6,038 nucleotides of DNA from Candidatus Paenalcaligenes intestinipullorum (GTDB lineage Bacteria > Pseudomonadota > Gammaproteobacteria > Burkholderiales > Burkholderiaceae_B), in assembly GCA_019120675.1 (NCBI GenBank), contig DWUQ01000183.1, forward strand, positions 1 through 6,038, written 5' to 3'. Below are positions 1 through 6,038 of this stretch, piece after piece (within the stretch, counting starts at the first letter, position 1; the number at the start of each line of letters is the position of its first letter). The notes under the pieces are model-generated. The model worked only from the letters and a program-made list of their open reading frames with translations. It did not search any database and was not told the origin of the DNA. The translations under genes were made by a program, and so were the position numbers.

Positions 1-20
1 CTCTGTGGCCACTTTTTTTT
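1..20. terminator. Partial intrinsic terminator at window edge
   Basis: The perfect 8-bp palindrome GTGGCCAC (5-12) runs directly into eight T residues (13-20). On the plus strand this looks like the right arm and U-tract of an intrinsic terminator whose left arm lies outside the window. Read on the minus strand, it would be the A-tract and left arm of a symmetric hairpin downstream of uvrB, so a bidirectional terminator serving uvrB and an unseen convergent gene is plausible. Only one arm is visible, so this is an inference. Confidence 0.4.
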
Positions 21-58
21 ATGGCTATGATGCTCATAAAACCGGAGCTTGGATGCAT

Positions 59-2086
59 TTACACCAATAATGCTTTGTCCTTTAAATGCTTAAGCTGATC
101 CCGAGTTTGAGCGGCTTGCTCAAACTCCAAGTTTTTGGCGTGCTCCATCATTTTCTTTTCTAAACGTTTAATTTCGCGGGCTAGTTTCCTTTCGTCCGTC
201 AGTAAGGCTGGGTCAATATCAAAACTGGGGTCAATGGCCTCAGCAACTTGGGCGCTCACGCCATCAATCAGATCTCGCACGGCCTTGTTCACGCCACGCG
301 CAGTAATGCCATGCTCGATATTAAAAGCCAACTGCTTTTCACGACGTCGCTGGGTCTCGTCCATCGCTCGACGCATCGAGTCCGTAATGCGCTCGGCATA
401 CAAGATCGCGTGACCATTTAGGTTGCGAGCAGCCCGTCCAATGGTTTGAATAAGGCTACGCTCAGAGCGCAAAAAGCCTTCCTTGTCGGCATCTAAAATG
501 GCCACCAAGGCCACCTCTGGGATATCTAAACCCTCACGCAACAAGTTGATCCCTACGAGTACATCAAAAGCGCCTAAGCGCAAGTCGCGGATAATTTCAA
601 CGCGCTCGACCGTATCAATATCGGAATGCAAATAGCGCACGCGGATACCATTCTCAGCCAGATACTCACTCAGATCCTCGGCCATACGCTTGGTGAGAGT
701 GGTGACCAACACCCGTTCTTGACGCTCAAGGCAGAGCTTGATTTCACCTAAAAGATCATCGACCTGAGTGGTGGCAGGACGCACTTCAACTTGAGGATCA
801 ACCAAACCGGTGGGCCGTACTACTTGCTCAACCACTGCATCCGCATGCTCGGCTTCGTAATGCGAAGGCGTGGCGGATACGAATACCGTTTGCGGCATTC
901 GCTGCTCGAACTCATCCAGCTTAAGGGGGCGATTGTCCAGCGCAGAAGGTAAACGAAAACCGAATTGCACCAGCGTTTCTTTGCGTGAGCGGTCACCTCG
1001 ATACATACCACCTAACTGGCCCATTGTGACGTGGCTTTCGTCAATAAACATCAAGGCGTCTTTGGGTAAATAATCAATGAGTGTGGGCGGCGGCTCACCG
1101 GGTGCGGCACCCGATAAATGGCGGGAGTAGTTCTCGATGCCCTTACAGAACCCTAATTCGTTGAGCATTTCTAAATCAAAACGTGTGCGCTGCTCTAAGC
1201 GTTGCGCCTCGACGAGCTGCCCGCTGCGGGTTAGCTGCTCGACTCGTTCACTGAGCTCGAGCTTGATGGTCTCGATCGCACGCAATACCGTTTCGCGTGG
1301 CGTCACAAAGTGAGACCCTGGGAACACGGTAAAGCGCTTGAGCTCCTGCTGGACTTGACCCGTCAGTGGGTCAAACAAGGCTAAAGCCTCGACCTCATCA
1401 TCAAACAAAGTAATGCGTAACGCGTATTCCGCGTTTTCGGCAGGGAACACATCGATAATCTCTCCGCGAGCCCGAAACATTCCCCGTGCAAACTCCATAT
1501 CGTTGCGCTCGTATTGCATGGCCACTAGGCGTGCCAGCAGCTCTTGGCGTGCAATCACATCTCCGACTCGTAACGTTAACACCATAGCGTGGTAATCACC
1601 TGGGTTACCAATCCCATAGATACAGGACACCGAGCCGACAATGATGGTGTCGCGTCGTTCTAGCAAGCTTTTGGTCGCAGACAAACGCATCTGTTCGATA
1701 TGCTCATTGATGGAAGAGTCTTTTTCAATAAATAGATCGCGAGACGGTACGTAGGCTTCGGGCTGATAGTAGTCGTAGTACGAGACAAAATACTCCACGG
1801 CATTTTGTGGAAAAAACTCTCGCATCTCCGCATACAACTGCGCTGCCAGAGTTTTATTAGGTGCCAGCACAATGGCGGGCCGTCCGGTACGCGCAATCAC
1901 ATTAGCCATGGTGTAGGTTTTGCCCGAGCCGGTCACTCCTAGTAGGGTCTGATACATCAAGCCGTCTTGGATGCCTTCGACCAATGCCTCAATGGCTTTG
2001 GGCTGATCCCCTGCGGGGGGATACGGCTGATAAAGCGCGAAGGGGCTATTGGGGTAATGGATGAAGTGGGGAGTGAACTCTTGCAT
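59..2086 (-). CDS. uvrB: UvrABC excinuclease subunit B (UvrB)
   Basis: UvrB is the damage-verification helicase of nucleotide excision repair. In the cytoplasm UvrA loads it onto DNA, it clamps the damaged strand with its beta-hairpin, and it recruits UvrC for dual incision. The 675-residue product is complete and aligns nearly end to end with E. coli UvrB (673 aa). Walker A GVTGSGKT is at residues 50-57, the tyrosine-rich beta-hairpin YYDYYQPEAY at 103-112, the DESH Walker B at 349-352, SATP at 404-407, GINLLREGLDIPE at 512-524, and QTIGRAARN with the two arginines of helicase motif VI at 547-555. A C-terminal UVR coiled-coil domain (about 638-673, NLEFEQAAQTRDQL) contacts UvrC. The ATG at 2084-2086 gives about 11 extra N-terminal residues (FIHYPNSPF region) relative to E. 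coli; I recall a similar extension in betaproteobacterial UvrB. No clear Shine-Dalgarno precedes it. The gene is divergent from the aminotransferase gene. No key residue is missing. Confidence 0.98.
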   Translation of the reverse strand: MQEFTPHFIHYPNSPFALYQPYPPAGDQPKAIEALVEGIQDGLMYQTLLGVTGSGKTYTMANVIARTGRPAIVLAPNKTLAAQLYAEMREFFPQNAVEYFVSYYDYYQPEAYVPSRDLFIEKDSSINEHIEQMRLSATKSLLERRDTIIVGSVSCIYGIGNPGDYHAMVLTLRVGDVIARQELLARLVAMQYERNDMEFARGMFRARGEIIDVFPAENAEYALRITLFDDEVEALALFDPLTGQVQQELKRFTVFPGSHFVTPRETVLRAIETIKLELSERVEQLTRSGQLVEAQRLEQRTRFDLEMLNELGFCKGIENYSRHLSGAAPGEPPPTLIDYLPKDALMFIDESHVTMGQLGGMYRGDRSRKETLVQFGFRLPSALDNRPLKLDEFEQRMPQTVFVSATPSHYEAEHADAVVEQVVRPTGLVDPQVEVRPATTQVDDLLGEIKLCLERQERVLVTTLTKRMAEDLSEYLAENGIRVRYLHSDIDTVERVEIIRDLRLGAFDVLVGINLLREGLDIPEVALVAILDADKEGFLRSERSLIQTIGRAARNLNGHAILYAERITDSMRRAMDETQRRREKQLAFNIEHGITARGVNKAVRDLIDGVSAQVAEAIDPSFDIDPALLTDERKLAREIKRLEKKMMEHAKNLEFEQAAQTRDQLKHLKDKALLV

Positions 2087-2097
2087 AGTAGACAGTA
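2078..2097 (-). promoter_or_regulatory. Weak LexA-box-like site overlapping uvrB start
   Basis: Read on the minus strand the 20-mer begins with a perfect half site TACTGT, but the other half is degenerate (CTG-N10-AAG instead of CTG-N10-CAG). It lies downstream of the predicted uvrB promoter and overlaps the start codon, where bound LexA could block elongation. uvrB is SOS-regulated in E. coli, so the site is reasonable, but the mismatch in the core makes binding uncertain. Confidence 0.3.
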
Positions 2098-2113
2098 TGT
2101 AGGCGAAGCCTTT

Positions 2114-2141
2114 ATTATCACATTAATAATTTGTGTTTCAA
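2114..2141 (-). promoter_or_regulatory. Sigma-70-type promoter for uvrB
   Basis: On the minus strand a -35 box TTGAAA (2136-2141, 5 of 6 to consensus) and a -10 box GATAAT (2114-2119, 5 of 6) are separated by 16 bp. The predicted transcription start, near 2105-2108, gives a leader of about 20 nt before the uvrB ATG. This is the only strong promoter-like pair in the divergent intergenic region and it points toward uvrB. Confidence 0.6.
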
Positions 2142-2180
2142 CCTTTCTCTTTTTCTAGCCTTTACTGGCTCAGCCTTCTC

Positions 2181-3380
2181 ATGACCTCTCTTTTTGTATC
2201 CGTCACTCAGGCGCCTCGTGACCCTATTCTTGGCCTAAACGAACAGTACAATGCCGATTCCCGTTCCAACAAAGTGAATTTAGGCGTTGGGGTGTATTAC
2301 GATGACGTGGGTCGTCTGCCCTTAATGAAAGCAGTACAAGCCGCTGAAGCCAAACTTACCGCCGCAGCCAACGCACGAGGCTATTTACCGATCGAAGGGA
2401 TGGCCGACTACAACCGTGGCGCACAACAATTATTGCTGGGGGCGGATTCTCCCGCGATCAAAGAAGGCCGTGCCGTAACGGTTCAAACCTTAGGCGGTAC
2501 CGGTGCATTAAAAATTGGGGCCGATTTCCTAAAGCAACTGGTGCCCAATGCCACGGTGCTAATCAGTGACCCCAGCTGGGAAAACCATCGTGCGCTGTTT
2601 GAGACCGCTGGTTTTCCAGTCAACACTTATCGCTATTACGATCCGACCACTCGCCGTTTAGACTTCGACGGCATGTTGGCGGATCTCAAGGCTCAGCCCG
2701 CCAACACGATTGTGGTGTTGCACGCCTGCTGCCACAACCCGACGGGTGTCGATCCTACCTTCGAGCAATGGCAACACATTGCAGATGTCGTCCAAGAAAA
2801 CAAGCTCATCCCTTTCTTGGATATTGCTTACCAAGGCTTTGGGCAAGGGCTCGACGAAGATGCTGCAGCCGTGCGCTTATTTGCTGAGCGCGGTATCAAT
2901 ACCTTTATTAGCTCCTCATTTTCCAAATCGTTCTCCTTATATGGCGAGCGTGTGGGAGCGCTAACTTTATTAACCCACAGCGCCGAAGAGGCTCAACGCG
3001 TACTCAGCCAAGTAAAACGGGTGATTCGCACCAATTACTCGAACCCGCCCACCCATGGGGGTAAAGTCGTGGCCTTGATTCTGAACGACCCCGAGCTCTT
3101 TGCTTTATGGCGTGATGAGCTAGCGGAAATGCGGGGGCGTATTCGTAGTATGCGCGAGCAACTGGTTGCGCAACTTCAGCAGCTGAATGCCAAACAAAAC
3201 TTCGATTTTGTACTGCAACAACAAGGAATGTTCTCGTACTCCGGTCTGAACGCTGCTCAAGTGGATCGTTTACGTGATGAGCAAGGTATTTATGCCGTCG
3301 GCACCGGGCGTATTTGCGTGGCTGCACTCAACAGCACCAATTTGCAGGTGGTGTGCCAAGCCATTACCAATGTTTTGTAA
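2181..3380 (+). CDS. tyrB: Aromatic/aspartate amino acid aminotransferase (TyrB-like)
   Basis: This is a PLP-dependent class I (fold type I, subgroup Ia) aminotransferase. It moves amino groups between aromatic or dicarboxylic amino acids and 2-oxoglutarate in the cytoplasm, in tyrosine/phenylalanine and aspartate metabolism. From the ATG at 2181 the product is 399 residues, matching E. coli TyrB (397) and AspC (396). Visible active-site residues are W133, N186 in CCHNPTG, D214 and Y217 in FLDIAYQGFG, the Schiff-base lysine K249 in SSSFSKSFSLYGERVG, R257 for the cofactor phosphate, R283 for the distal substrate carboxylate (IRTNYSNPP), and R377 for the alpha-carboxylate (GRICVAALN). An upstream in-frame GTG at 2133 would add 16 residues of poor family resemblance, so ATG 2181 is preferred. 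No Shine-Dalgarno is evident at either start. CCHNPTG and GMFSYSGLNAAQVDRLRDE look closer to TyrB than to AspC, but substrate range cannot be fixed from sequence. The gene is divergent from uvrB and has its own terminator. Confidence 0.93.
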   Translation: MTSLFVSVTQAPRDPILGLNEQYNADSRSNKVNLGVGVYYDDVGRLPLMKAVQAAEAKLTAAANARGYLPIEGMADYNRGAQQLLLGADSPAIKEGRAVTVQTLGGTGALKIGADFLKQLVPNATVLISDPSWENHRALFETAGFPVNTYRYYDPTTRRLDFDGMLADLKAQPANTIVVLHACCHNPTGVDPTFEQWQHIADVVQENKLIPFLDIAYQGFGQGLDEDAAAVRLFAERGINTFISSSFSKSFSLYGERVGALTLLTHSAEEAQRVLSQVKRVIRTNYSNPPTHGGKVVALILNDPELFALWRDELAEMRGRIRSMREQLVAQLQQLNAKQNFDFVLQQQGMFSYSGLNAAQVDRLRDEQGIYAVGTGRICVAALNSTNLQVVCQAITNVL

Positions 3381-3457
3381 CCCAAAAGTAGTCGATTAGC
3401 CCTGCATTGCGTGCTGACGATCGATCATTTCTTGCGAAACCCTCTTTGGTTGGGTTA

Positions 3458-3487
3458 TTAAAAGGCTCGTTGACGAGCCTTTTAATT
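3458..3487 (+). terminator. Intrinsic terminator after the aminotransferase gene
   Basis: A near-perfect inverted repeat spans 3458-3485. The left arm TTAAAAGGCTCG and right arm CGAGCCTTTTAA flank a TTGA loop (3470-3473). The right arm supplies a run of T residues and further T residues follow. The hairpin starts 77 bp after the aminotransferase stop and separates that gene from lexA transcription. The A/T symmetry means it could also stop transcripts from the other strand. Confidence 0.85.
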
Positions 3488-3562
3488 TGTCTTTAGCATG
3501 CCTAGAAGCAAAACTCCCTGCTTACTTGGGTTTAAGCGCCGAAAACCTTGATTTTTCGGACT

Positions 3563-3590
3563 TTGTAACGCACAATTAATGCTGTATAGA
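3563..3590 (+). promoter_or_regulatory. Predicted lexA promoter
   Basis: A candidate -35 box TTGTAA (3563-3568, 4 of 6 to consensus) and a -10 box TATAGA (3585-3590, 4 of 6) are separated by 16 bp. The -10 box lies inside the LexA operator, which is the geometry expected for autorepression. The hexamers are only moderate matches; the operator position is the stronger argument. Confidence 0.5.
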
Positions 3591-3599
3591 TAAACAGCG
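3580..3599 (+). promoter_or_regulatory. LexA operator (SOS box) of lexA
   Basis: TGCTGTATAGATAAACAGCG contains the full CTG-N10-CAG core (CTG 3582-3584, CAG 3595-3597) with an AT-rich centre, a strong match to the proteobacterial LexA consensus. It ends 13 bp before the lexA ATG and covers the predicted -10 box. LexA dimers bound here would block transcription of lexA itself until RecA-stimulated self-cleavage. Confidence 0.93.
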
Positions 3600-3612
3600 A
3601 CGCGTATTTGCC

Positions 3613-4260
3613 ATGGCCATCAAGCTTACCCCTCGTCAACAAGAAATTCTTGACCTTATTCGCACCGAAATCCAACGCACCGGTTTTCCGCCCACGCGAG
3701 CTGAAATTGCCAAGACGCTCGGCTTTCGTTCGGCCAATGCCGCCGAGGATCACCTCAAGGCACTGGCGCGCAAAGGGGCTATTGAGCTGATTTCGGGCAC
3801 GTCGCGTGGCATACGCTTATTGGCAAACGATGCGGATGCCCCTGTGCCCCCTTCTGCACGTTTACAAGCGGCGTTGCGCTTACCCATTATTGGCCGTGTC
3901 GCTGCGGGCCATCCTATTTTAGCCAGTGAGCACATTGAAGCTGAAATCGGTGTGGAAGCCCATTTATTCACTCAGCAGCCGGATTATTTGCTGCGCGTAC
4001 GCGGCCTCAGTATGCGGGATATTGGCATTATCGAAGGCGACCTCGTTGCTGTACGCAAGACCTCCGAAGCTCGTCATGGGCAAATTGTGATTGCTCGGCT
4101 CGGTGATGACGTCACCGTCAAGCGCCTTGATCTTCATAGCCCAGCCATTCGCTTATTACCCGAAAATGCCAATTTTGCGCCCATCACCGTCCAGCCTCAC
4201 GACGATTTCTCGATCGAAGGCATTGCGGTTGGCCTAATTCGCAATACCCCTTTACAGTAG
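3613..4260 (+). CDS. lexA: LexA SOS repressor / self-cleaving serine peptidase
   Basis: LexA represses DNA-damage genes and cleaves itself when activated RecA filaments form. The 215-residue product has an N-terminal winged helix-turn-helix (about residues 1-70) whose recognition region reads TRAEIAKTLGFRSANAAEDHLKAL (28-51), and a C-terminal S24 peptidase domain. The Ala-Gly scissile bond is A98-G99 in GRVAAG, the nucleophile is S133 in RGLSMRDIGI, and the general base is K170 in VTVKRL. It is about 13 residues longer than E. coli LexA (202 aa), mainly in the linker around residues 70-88. The ATG at 3613 starts the familiar (M)xxKLTxRQQ N-terminus, so it is preferred even though no Shine-Dalgarno is visible. 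The gene follows its own SOS box and ends against a bidirectional terminator shared with convergent lon. Confidence 0.98.
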   Translation: MAIKLTPRQQEILDLIRTEIQRTGFPPTRAEIAKTLGFRSANAAEDHLKALARKGAIELISGTSRGIRLLANDADAPVPPSARLQAALRLPIIGRVAAGHPILASEHIEAEIGVEAHLFTQQPDYLLRVRGLSMRDIGIIEGDLVAVRKTSEARHGQIVIARLGDDVTVKRLDLHSPAIRLLPENANFAPITVQPHDDFSIEGIAVGLIRNTPLQ

Positions 4261-4305
4261 GTTTTATCATCTATGCGGCACCTCCGAGCTGAGTCGGTTT
4301 CAAGC

Positions 4306-4378
4306 TAGGTGTTCGGTCAACACATGTCACCCTTTCAGCTTTAGCTCTACTCTCAAATAATTAAACCCTGAACACCTA
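4306..4378. repeat. 9-bp inverted repeat overlapping terminator arm
   Basis: TAGGTGTTC (4306-4314) is the exact reverse complement of GAACACCTA (4370-4378), with 55 bp between. The right copy is part of the left arm and loop of the lexA/lon terminator. The left copy can also form a local hairpin (GTGTT 4309-4313 with AACAC 4319-4323). No ORF of significance lies in this 172-bp intergenic stretch. Whether the repeat has a function is unknown. Confidence 0.5.
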
Positions 4379-4398
4379 AGTGCTCATGGTTTTTTATT
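4363..4398. terminator. Bidirectional terminator between lexA and lon
   Basis: Bases 4363-4375 pair with 4380-4392 around a CTAA loop, forming an 11-pair stem with two mismatches when read on the plus strand. It continues into T residues (TTTTTTATT, 4390-4398), giving a terminator for lexA. On the minus strand one mismatch becomes a G-U pair and the hairpin is followed by an AT-rich, T-containing stretch (TTTAATTATTT), so it can also terminate lon, whose stop codon lies about 40 bp away. The position between two convergent genes fits this role. Confidence 0.65.
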
Positions 4399-4432
4399 GC
4401 CTTCCTTAGTGGAAGCCCATCACGACCACCTT

Positions 4433-6038
4433 TTAGTGTTTGATGGCGGTACCCCCATCGGTAGCGCTTTGGTTTTTAGCGGCTAAGGCTTCGGCTGCCA
4501 AACGAGCGACTTCCTCATCGCTAAGCGGTGTAGGCATCGTCTCCAAAGCGACTTCCAGCACCCGATCAATCCAACGCACAGGAATAATCTCTAGATTATT
4601 TTTGACGTTTTCAGGGATATCGATCAGATCCTTGACGTTTTGCTCAGGAATCAGCACGGTTTTAATCCCGCCACGCAACGCTGCTAGGAGTTTTTCCTTG
4701 AGGCCGCCAATTTCGAGCACTTCGCCGCGTAGGGTGATTTCACCCGTCATGGCCACATCCGAACGTACAGGAATGCCGGTTAGAGACGACACCAAAGCCG
4801 TCGTAATGGCAATACCTGCTGAGGGGCCGTCTTTGGGCGTAGCGCCATCTGGGAAGTGGACGTGGATATCCCGTTTCTCAAAGACGTTATCGGCAATGCC
4901 CCATTTCTGAGCGCGTGCACGCACGACTGTGCGCGCTGCCTCGACGGATTCCTTCATGACATCGCCAATTGAGCCGGTACGTTGCACATTGCCTTTGCCA
5001 GGCATGTCGGCGACTTCGATCGTGAGCAAGTCGCCCCCTACCTCGGTCCACGCCAAACCGGTAATCAACCCTACTTTGTTTTCTTTTTCGGCCACACCAT
5101 AGGTATAACGGCGGACTCCTAAGAAATCATTGAGGTTGTCAGACGTGACTTTAACTGCTTCAGGCTTGGCCTTTTTATTCTTGGCCTTGCCCTTATCAGC
5201 GCTTTGCTCAAGAAATTTACGAACTACTTTTCGGCAAATTTTGCTGATTTCACGCTCAAGAGAACGTACTCCTGCTTCGCGAGTGTAGTAGCGGATAATA
5301 TCGCGCACCGCGTCTTCGGTGAGGTCCATTTCCCCTTCTTTGACACTGTTATTTTTGGTGAGTTTGGGGATCAAGTGGTCAAAAGCAATGCGGACTTTTT
5401 CGTCCTCGGTATAACCCGCTAGACGAATCACCTCCATACGATCCAACAAAGCTGGAGGAATGTTGAGGGTGTTGCTGGTGGCCACAAACATCACATCGGA
5501 TAAGTCAAAATCCACTTCGAGATAGTGATCTTGGAAAGTATGATTTTGCTCCGGATCTAACACCTCCAGCAAAGCCGAAGACGGGTCGCCACGGAAATCT
5601 GCGCCCATTTTGTCGATCTCGTCTAGGAGAAACAAGGGATTACGCACCCCAGCTTTACCCATATTTTGCAAGATCTTGCCAGGCATAGAACCAATATAGG
5701 TACGACGATGGCCGCGAATTTCGGCTTCGTCGCGCACCCCACCTAAGGCCATACGAATGTATTTGCGATTGGTGGCGCGCGCAATGGACTGACCGAGCGA
5801 CGTTTTACCGACACCGGGAGGCCCTACCAAACAAAGAATTGGCGATTTGACTTTGCTCACACGCTGCTGCACCGCCAAATATTCCACAATACGCTCTTTG
5901 ACTTTTTCCAAGCCATAGTGATCCGCGTCTAGGACCTCTTGGGCGTTGACCAGAGAATTATTGATGCGACTACGTTTGCGCCAAGGCAAATCAATCAAGG
6001 TATCCAGATAGTTGCGCACTACGGTGGCCTCAGCCGAC
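4433..6038 (-). CDS. lon: ATP-dependent Lon protease, C-terminal part (cut by window edge)
   Basis: Lon is a cytoplasmic AAA+ serine protease that unfolds and degrades damaged and regulatory proteins. About 534 residues are visible; the reading frame runs open through the edge (SAEATV precedes the GTG at 6019), matching E. coli Lon near residue 300, so that GTG is not the start and the N-terminal substrate-binding third is off-window. Counting from the GTG codon, Walker A GPPGVGKT is at 66-73, Walker B LFLLDE at 129-134, sensor-1 region ATSN at 180-183, and the RYYTREAGVRSLEREI sensor-2 region near 243-258. The proteolytic dyad is S400 in KDGPSAGIA and K443 in GGLKEK. A lysine-rich stretch (about 273-288) between the ATPase and protease domains and an acidic/alanine-rich tail after the protease domain are longer than in E. 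coli Lon. The gene converges on lexA. The catalytic residues are intact, so the protein should be active if the missing part is normal. Confidence 0.97.
   Translation of the reverse strand, partial: SAEATVVRNYLDTLIDLPWRKRSRINNSLVNAQEVLDADHYGLEKVKERIVEYLAVQQRVSKVKSPILCLVGPPGVGKTSLGQSIARATNRKYIRMALGGVRDEAEIRGHRRTYIGSMPGKILQNMGKAGVRNPLFLLDEIDKMGADFRGDPSSALLEVLDPEQNHTFQDHYLEVDFDLSDVMFVATSNTLNIPPALLDRMEVIRLAGYTEDEKVRIAFDHLIPKLTKNNSVKEGEMDLTEDAVRDIIRYYTREAGVRSLEREISKICRKVVRKFLEQSADKGKAKNKKAKPEAVKVTSDNLNDFLGVRRYTYGVAEKENKVGLITGLAWTEVGGDLLTIEVADMPGKGNVQRTGSIGDVMKESVEAARTVVRARAQKWGIADNVFEKRDIHVHFPDGATPKDGPSAGIAITTALVSSLTGIPVRSDVAMTGEITLRGEVLEIGGLKEKLLAALRGGIKTVLIPEQNVKDLIDIPENVKNNLEIIPVRWIDRVLEVALETMPTPLSDEEVARLAAEALAAKNQSATDGGTAIKH

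Noticed and set aside
26..38. Small hairpin TATGA-TGC-TCATA downstream of uvrB
   Set aside because: The stem is five AT-rich pairs with no T-tract after it on either strand, within what is expected by chance.
2133..2180. Upstream in-frame GTG that would add 16 residues to the aminotransferase
   Set aside because: The added residues (hydrophobic, MFQPFSFSSLYWLSLL) are not part of this cytoplasmic family, and the ATG at 2181 gives the usual length of about 397-399 residues. The extension also lies in the promoter region of the divergent uvrB.
3004..3327. Minus-strand 107-residue open frame opposite the aminotransferase
   Set aside because: It is a shadow of the conserved aminotransferase C-terminal domain, with no recognisable domain or initiation signals.
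4399..4417. Small hairpin CTTCC-TTAGT-GGAAG just downstream of lon
   Set aside because: The stem is only 5 bp and on the minus strand it is followed by an A-rich rather than T-rich run, so it does not look like a lon terminator; the hairpin at 4363-4392 is a better candidate.
4440..4910. Plus-strand 156-residue open frame opposite lon
   Set aside because: It lies wholly antisense to the well-conserved Lon protease domain, its translation has no recognisable family features, and no promoter or ribosome site precedes it.
4433..6019. lon treated as a complete 528-residue gene starting at GTG 6019
   Set aside because: The frame stays open to the window edge, and the codons before the GTG (SAEATV) match conserved internal Lon sequence, so the gene is cut by the window and not truncated in the genome.
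1..6038. Search for a novel defence, mobile or biosynthetic system
   Set aside because: All long coding frames are explained by four well-known housekeeping genes, the intergenic gaps are all under 235 bp, and no direct-repeat arrays, transposase remnants or tRNA-linked attachment sites were seen.

Overview
The window looks like an ordinary chromosomal housekeeping segment of a betaproteobacterium. A Burkholderiales member, perhaps Alcaligenaceae-like, is my best guess. This rests on the protein sequences (a UvrB with an N-terminal extension of about 11 residues before the part that aligns with E. coli UvrB, and a 215-residue LexA), on the uvrB / aromatic aminotransferase / lexA order that I recall from this class, and on a base composition that looks balanced rather than GC-extreme. 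The assignment is an inference from memory, not a search result.

Layout: (1) Bases 1-58 hold a T8 tract next to the palindrome GTGGCCAC. This is probably one arm of a terminator cut by the window edge. (2) uvrB lies on the minus strand (59-2086) and is complete. (3) A 94-bp divergent intergenic region (2087-2180) carries a good minus-strand promoter for uvrB and a weak, half-site LexA-box-like sequence. (4) A complete PLP-dependent aromatic/aspartate aminotransferase (tyrB-like) lies on the plus strand (2181-3380) and is closed by a near-perfect hairpin terminator (3458-3487). (5) lexA is on the plus strand (3613-4260), preceded by a canonical LexA operator (CTG-N10-CAG) over its promoter. 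(6) A 172-bp convergent intergenic region (4261-4432) contains a bidirectional terminator and a competing upstream inverted repeat. (7) lon is on the minus strand (4433 to the right edge); its N-terminal third is missing because the window ends.

How the genes fit together: uvrB (nucleotide excision repair) and lexA (SOS repressor) belong to the DNA-damage response. Lon is a quality-control protease that in other bacteria removes SOS proteins. The aminotransferase is a metabolic gene that happens to sit between them. The SOS operator in front of lexA is the clearest regulatory signal here.

I found no mobile element, CRISPR array, tRNA/rRNA gene or unfamiliar gene cluster, and nothing I would call a previously undescribed system. 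The points worth checking are regulatory: the weak LexA site at uvrB, the alternative RNA structures between lexA and lon, and the lack of recognisable Shine-Dalgarno sequences at all three visible start codons.
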